DNA of 18,592 nt from Alphaproteobacteria bacterium. Its GTDB lineage: Bacteria > Pseudomonadota > Alphaproteobacteria > Rs-D84. The stretch spans positions 1-18,592 of the forward strand of contig JAIDLK010000003.1 of NCBI GenBank assembly GCA_029051085.1. The letters run 5' to 3'. Both the position numbers and the translations under genes were made by a program. Positions 15,576-18,592 of this stretch are shown here, one piece after another. Within the stretch, counting starts at the first letter, position 1. Every line of letters begins with the position of its first letter. Under the pieces are notes generated by a model, which searched no databases, was not told the DNA's origin, and saw only the letters and a program-made list of their open reading frames with translations.

Positions 15576-15581
15576 TACAAT
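15554..15581 (+). promoter_or_regulatory. Promoter of the small secreted protein
   Basis: A perfect TTGACA (15554-15559), 16-bp spacer, TACAAT (15576-15581), ~26 nt before the ATG at 15608. Confidence 0.8.
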
Positions 15582-15607
15582 AACCCCAACCAAATACGAG
15601 GAATAAA

Positions 15608-15967
15608 ATGAAAAAATTAGTATCTGCGACATTCGCCGTCATCATGTCATTAACAGGTGCCTATGCATCGGACGGTGGCGTTTATTTGGAAACCAGCAAC
15701 GTATATTCCGGCACGGCACGCTATACACGCGCACAAACGATAAGCACAACTGTTGACTCGCGCCCTGCCGCCCCACGTCGTATAGTTGGGCACCGCCCCT
15801 GCCCTTGCGGTCGTGCGGCCGTCGCCGCCAAACCGGTTGCAGTAAAAACGCATACGGAAGTAATAGAACACTATCAGGTCTATCAAACGGTTGTTGAATA
15901 CGTTCCAGCCGGCACATACACGCGCTGCCACACAATTGCCAATATTCAACCATGCGAGACGCGATAG
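15608..15967 (+). CDS. Small secreted protein of unknown function
   Basis: 119 residues with a clear signal peptide (MKKLVSATFAVIMSLTGAYA, cut before SDGG). The mature ~99-residue chain is basic, with a RPCPCGRAA motif, a Val/Tyr/Thr-rich segment (EVIEHYQVYQTVVEYVPAGTY) that could form beta strands, and two further Cys near the end. SD GAGGA is 6 nt before the ATG. It has its own strong promoter and terminator, and lies as a plus-strand single-gene unit inside the minus-strand alpha ribosomal operon. No relative recognised. Confidence 0.82.
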   Translation: MKKLVSATFAVIMSLTGAYASDGGVYLETSNVYSGTARYTRAQTISTTVDSRPAAPRRIVGHRPCPCGRAAVAAKPVAVKTHTEVIEHYQVYQTVVEYVPAGTYTRCHTIANIQPCETR

Positions 15968-15972
15968 CCCCC

Positions 15973-15997
15973 CCCCGCAAAACAGCGGGGATTTTTT
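15973..15997 (+). terminator. Terminator of the small secreted protein gene
   Basis: CCCCGC (15973-15978), loop AAAACA, GCGGGG (15985-15990), then ATTTTTT. The 5' arm is part of a run of nine C (15968-15976) directly after the stop codon. Confidence 0.88.
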
Positions 15998-16001
15998 ATT
16001 C

Positions 16002-16030
16002 TTTACTTAACTCTATATAATTTATATACT
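16002..16030 (+). promoter_or_regulatory. Promoter of leader B
   Basis: TTTACT (16002-16007), 17-bp spacer, TATACT (16025-16030). The expected start (~16036-16038) is the first base of leader helix P1, the same geometry as copy A. An alternative -10 TATAAT at 16016-16021 has no -35. Confidence 0.6.
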
Positions 16031-16035
16031 GTTTC

Positions 16036-16272
16036 TTGAATCAACAGGGATGTTGGCTCAGGGACCTCAGAAATCCCATAACATAACGGTGCGACTGTGC
16101 ACTGAATCCGACAAAATACGTCGGCGCAATGATGCGCCGTGTGTTTTATATCACCCGATTTTAACCGGTCGGGGATCCGTGGCTATATAACAGGGATTAC
16201 CCAAAAGCCACGGGGTCATTTTATGTTATGATTTTCTGAAATCCCCGGCCGCCAATTCCATGGCGGTTTTTT
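16036..16272 (+). ncRNA. Structured leader RNA, copy B
   Basis: ~237 nt, homologous to copy A (453-696, minus). Helices: P1 16036-16046/16051-16061 (one A.C mismatch); P2 CGGTGC 16087-16092/GCACTG 16099-16104; conserved AATCCGAC 16105-16112; P3 GAC 16110-16112/GTC 16120-16122; P4 GGCGCA 16123-16128/TGCGCC 16133-16138; conserved TGTTTTAT 16142-16149; P6 GGTCGGGGAT 16167-16176/ATCCCCGGCC 16241-16250; P7 16177-16184/16206-16213 (8 bp, perfect); P8 GGG 16193-16195/CCC 16200-16202; P9 TCAT 16216-16219/ATGA 16228-16231; terminator 16249-16272. Lies directly upstream of a secreted Cys-rich gene, as does copy A. No match to a riboswitch class I know. Confidence 0.82.
16249..16272 (+). terminator. Intrinsic terminator ending leader B
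   Basis: CCGCCA (16249-16254), loop ATTCCA, TGGCGG (16261-16266), then T6 (16267-16272). It ends 29 nt before the ATG at 16302. The 5' arm shares CC (16249-16250) with the 3' arm of helix P6. Confidence 0.82.
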
Positions 16273-16301
16273 GTTCAACACAAAAACAGGGATTTGAAAT
16301 C

Positions 16302-16796
16302 ATGAAAAAAGCAATCATCTTATTATATGGTGCCGCCGCAGGCATTATACTGGCAAGCGGGGCCAATGCCCGAACATGCGACAGCGTATACTCTATTTAT
16401 TGCCCGGTCATGGCCGGCTCACCCAGCTGTTGCCGTGCCTCCGGCGAAACATGCATCCAAGCCGGTTGCTCCAACACTACACAAGAGCCTATTGACCCAC
16501 CAATAGAATTCAATAAATGCCCATCCGAATGCCCGAGCATACTATGGCAAGATGTGTCCGGTCAAAATTATCAGACAAAATGCAAGGATAACACCACATG
16601 TGAATATCAATGCAAAGCCGGATATTATGGCACAAATACATCATGCAACGCATGCCCCGGCAACGGCACATCCGCAATCGGCAGCCAACTTATACATAGC
16701 TGCTATCTGCCGGATGGCACATCAGGTTCAGACACAACAGGCAGCTGGACAATTGAAGGCGGCAAATGCTATTATAGCCAAATTATCCATATCTAA
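16302..16796 (+). CDS. Secreted Cys-rich protein
   Basis: 164 residues. ATG 16302 is preferred over an in-frame ATG at 16260 because the latter lies in the terminator hairpin loop and the 16302 start gives a clean signal peptide (MKKAIILLYGAAAGIILASGANA, cut before RTCDSV). About 18 Cys in the mature chain, arranged as CC, CPSEC, CNAC and others. The C-terminal module (CKAGYYGTNTSCNACPGNG...IHSCYLPDGTSGSDTTGSW...GKCYY) is shared with the protein at 2809. Start context GGGATTTGAAATC is shared with the gene at 1-429. Probably a disulfide-rich envelope or secreted protein, controlled by leader B; function unknown. Confidence 0.88.
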   Translation: MKKAIILLYGAAAGIILASGANARTCDSVYSIYCPVMAGSPSCCRASGETCIQAGCSNTTQEPIDPPIEFNKCPSECPSILWQDVSGQNYQTKCKDNTTCEYQCKAGYYGTNTSCNACPGNGTSAIGSQLIHSCYLPDGTSGSDTTGSWTIEGGKCYYSQIIHI

Positions 16797-16823
16797 TAAA
16801 TCGGCAATTAATGACGCCAATAT

Positions 16824-16852
16824 AAAAAACGCCCCGTTTAGGGCGTTTTTTT
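16824..16852. terminator. Bidirectional terminator between Cys-rich gene and rpsK
   Basis: AAAAAACGCCC (16824-16834), loop CGTTTA, GGGCGTTTTTT (16841-16851). T-runs in both directions end the plus-strand Cys-rich transcript and the minus-strand rpsK transcript. The rpsM-rpsK transcript therefore does not run into rpoA. Confidence 0.9.
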
Positions 16853-16863
16853 CACGTATAGAC

Positions 16864-17247
16864 TTATACGCGGCGAACCTTTTTCGGGCGGCAGCCATTA
16901 TGCGGGATACGGGTTGTATCCGTAATAGACTGAACAACCAAGCCGGCATTTGCCAAGCCACGAACCGCGGATTCACGTCCCTGGCCAATACCACGCATCA
17001 GAACATCAACCGTCTTCATGCCCATTTCGGCAACTTTCTTGCCAACCGCATCTGCCACAACCGTCGCCGCGTACGGTGTGGATTTTTTCGCACCCTTAAA
17101 ATTATTCGCACCAGCCGTCGCCCATGTCAAAACAGCGCCTGACTGATCCGTAATTGTAATACGGGTGTTATTATTTGTTGCAACAACATGCGCAATACCA
17201 TGCGATACTTTCTTTACAACTTTCTTTTTTGCTTTTGTAACTGCCAT
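16864..17247 (-). CDS. rpsK: 30S ribosomal protein S11
   Basis: Platform protein of the small subunit. 127 residues from ATG 17247 (MAVTKAKKK; AAAGG 9 nt upstream). A TTG nine codons upstream is rejected as non-typical. Family motifs: NNTRITITDQSGAVLTWATAG, FKGAKKSTPYAA, GRESAVRGLANAGL, ITDTTRIPHNGCRPKKVRRV. The end is the canonical S11 C-terminus. 159 nt separate it from rpsM. Confidence 0.97.
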   Translation of the reverse strand: MAVTKAKKKVVKKVSHGIAHVVATNNNTRITITDQSGAVLTWATAGANNFKGAKKSTPYAATVVADAVGKKVAEMGMKTVDVLMRGIGQGRESAVRGLANAGLVVQSITDTTRIPHNGCRPKKVRRV

Positions 17248-17406
17248 TATATTTAACCTTTTCGATGTCTTCAATTAACTGTCGTGTTAATCTCTACCTT
17301 ATTAAAAATTCAAAATGATGTTCCAGTGCGGGATGGTGGGCGGCAGGATTGTACAAAACGCACACGCCCAAAGCCCAACGCCCACATATGGGGCATCAGA
17401 TTGAAT

Positions 17407-17784
17407 TTACTTACCCTTGGTCGCAGAACCGGCAACCACAACGCGCTTACCCTTACGGGTACGAGCATTGGTCTGGGTACGCTGACCGCGAACCGGCAGA
17501 CGGTTACGGTGACGAATACCACGATATGCCTTCAAATCCTGCAGACGTTTGATGTTCATCGCAACTTCACGACGTACATCACCTTCTACTTTAAAGTTCT
17601 GTTCGATATAGTTCGAAATTTTAACAACATCCGCGTCAGTCAAATCTTTCGCGCGCAGCCCATCTTTCAATTTCAGTGCTTCGCAGATTTGCGCCGCCTT
17701 GGCCGGTCCAATACCATGAATGTACTGCAACGCGATTTCAATGCGCTTTTCTGTCGGAATGTTCACACCTGCTATACGTGCCAT
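17407..17784 (-). CDS. rpsM: 30S ribosomal protein S13
   Basis: Head protein of the small subunit, contacting P-site tRNA. 125 residues with MARIAGVNIPTEKRIEIALQYIHGIG at the start, the helix-two-turn-helix core, and the basic tail RHRNRLPVRGQRTQTNARTRKGK. AAGGAA precedes the ATG. First gene after secY: adk, which commonly lies between secY and rpsM in alphaproteobacteria, is absent from the 164-nt gap. Confidence 0.97.
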   Translation of the reverse strand: MARIAGVNIPTEKRIEIALQYIHGIGPAKAAQICEALKLKDGLRAKDLTDADVVKISNYIEQNFKVEGDVRREVAMNIKRLQDLKAYRGIRHRNRLPVRGQRTQTNARTRKGKRVVVAGSATKGK

Positions 17785-17892
17785 TTTTTATTTTCCTTTT
17801 TATTTTACTGCCCGATGTGCGTTTGCCGCCCCGGGGTCTAAACACCAAAAAATCAAACGAGTGATTCTCTGGGTATTTTATTTTGCCGAATA

Positions 17893-17920
17893 ATTTTATA
17901 CAAATTCCGACAAAAGTCAA
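17893..17920 (-). promoter_or_regulatory. Promoter upstream of rpsM
   Basis: On the minus strand TTGACT (17920-17915), 16-bp spacer, TAAAAT (17898-17893), ~109 nt before the rpsM start. The leader between it and rpsM has a CCCCGGGG-centred hairpin (about 17829-17836), possibly autoregulatory. This would allow rpsM-rpsK expression independent of secY. Confidence 0.55.
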
Positions 17921-17948
17921 ATCTTGTTTGCATTTCTCACGAATTTTA

Positions 17949-18592
17949 TTATCCGCGGAAACGACCTTTCTTTTGAGTCTTTTTGATAACGCCGCCATAC
18001 TGCTTTGCCACCAGATAAGACTGAACCTGATTCATTGTATCCAGAACAACACCGGCCACAATCAAAACACTTGTTCCACCGATTGCCAACGGCATTCCCA
18101 AATGAGTATTCAAAATAATCGGAACAACACAGACTACAATCAGATACATAACACCAATTGCCGTTGTACGCGATACAACAGAATCCAAATAGTGAACTGT
18201 CTGCTCCCCCGGACGAACCCCCGGAATATATCCGCCCGCATTCTTCAAATTATTGCTGGTTTCTTCGGAATTGAATATAACCGCGGTCTGGAAGAATGCA
18301 AAGAAGGCAATCAGTACCGTATACATGATAATATAAGACCATGCGCCATACGTAAAGAATCCCATAATATTTTGAACAACCAGATTCTCACTCTGAACAA
18401 AGCGCTGAACAAACGCCGGCAGCATCATTATACTTGCCGCAAACACCGGCCCCATAACACCGGACATATTAACTTTTATCGGCAAATATGATGCATTTGT
18501 ATTTGTTACACCATTCGCCATTACCTGACGCGGATACAGAATCTGAATACGACGCTGTGCCTGTTCAAAGAAAGCAATCAAGGCAACAATAC
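17949..18592 (-). CDS. secY: Protein translocase subunit SecY, C-terminal half (runs off window)
   Basis: Channel subunit of the Sec translocon in the inner membrane. The frame is open to the window edge; about 213 codons of an expected ~440-450 are present. Recognisable are FFEQAQRRIQILYPRQV (cytosolic loop), LPIKVNMSGVMGPVFAASIMMLP (TM7-TM8 region with the typical Lys-Val-Asn), NSEETSNNLKNAGGYIPGVRPGEQT (conserved C5 loop with the Arg needed for SecA coupling), and the last TM helices with GGTSVLIVAGVVLDTMNQVQSYL. The tail ends in KKGRFRG, typical of alphaproteobacterial SecY. The N-terminal half lies beyond 18592. Confidence 0.97.
   Translation of the reverse strand, partial: IVALIAFFEQAQRRIQILYPRQVMANGVTNTNASYLPIKVNMSGVMGPVFAASIMMLPAFVQRFVQSENLVVQNIMGFFTYGAWSYIIMYTVLIAFFAFFQTAVIFNSEETSNNLKNAGGYIPGVRPGEQTVHYLDSVVSRTTAIGVMYLIVVCVVPIILNTHLGMPLAIGGTSVLIVAGVVLDTMNQVQSYLVAKQYGGVIKKTQKKGRFRG

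Noticed and set aside
16061..16112. Resemblance of leader segments to cobalamin riboswitch motifs (GGGA...AAATCC, GCGACTGTG)
   Set aside because: The diagnostic CAGGAGACCTGCC-like B12 box is missing and the helix order does not fit; similarity is limited to short strings.
16260..16301. In-frame ATG at 16260 extending the Cys-rich protein by 14 residues
   Set aside because: The ATG lies in the terminator hairpin, has no SD, would spoil the signal peptide, and is absent in copy A.
17738..17998. 86-residue minus-strand frame between secY and rpsM, considered as adk remnant, rpmJ or infA
   Set aside because: It overlaps both secY and rpsM coding sequence, and its sequence has no motif of those proteins.

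Overview
The window looks like a chromosomal stretch of an alphaproteobacterium, probably one of the poorly cultured, host-associated lineages. Inference rests on a CcrM-type GANTC adenine methyltransferase with a C-terminal RAMA domain, on rnhB/pgk, nrdR and the secY-rpsM-rpsK-rpoA-rplQ ribosomal block, and on several small secreted Cys-rich proteins. Genus and species cannot be told from the sequence alone.

Layout. 1-429 (-) is the N-terminal part of a secreted Cys-rich protein. It is preceded at 453-729 by its own promoter, a long structured leader RNA and an intrinsic terminator. 765-2538 (-) is rnhB-pgk, overlapping by 20 nt. 2809-3504 (+) is another secreted Cys-rich protein. 3532-5760 (-) is nrdR followed by a soluble lytic transglycosylase. 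5937-7037 (+) is ccrM. 7253-13596 is an accessory-looking envelope locus: a 759-residue Cys-rich glycine-zipper protein (-), divergent from a two-TM membrane protein (+) and a 966-residue secreted protein with many CX6C motifs (+). 13735-18592 (-) is the alpha ribosomal operon (secY partial, rpsM, rpsK, rpoA, rplQ). It is split between rpsK and rpoA by an opposite-strand island at 15608-16796, which carries a small secreted protein and a second leader RNA plus Cys-rich protein unit.

Main discovery candidate. The regions upstream of the Cys-rich genes at 1-429 (-) and 16302-16796 (+) are two diverged copies of one RNA element. Each has a sigma70-type promoter placed so that transcription starts at or next to the first helix. 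About 240 nt of matching helices follow, with compensatory changes between the copies, together with identical unpaired blocks (GGGACCT, AATCCGAC, TGTTTTAT). A rho-independent terminator follows, 24-29 nt before the start codon, and then the same GGGATTTGA ribosome-binding segment. That segment can also pair with a conserved segment inside the leader. The layout is that of an attenuation-type leader or riboswitch, or of a stand-alone terminated sRNA with readthrough into a secreted protein. I do not recognise it as any known class.

No tRNA, rRNA, CRISPR array, transposase or integrase was seen. Stretches over 300 bases without a gene are 430-764 and 15968-16301; both are filled by the leader elements.
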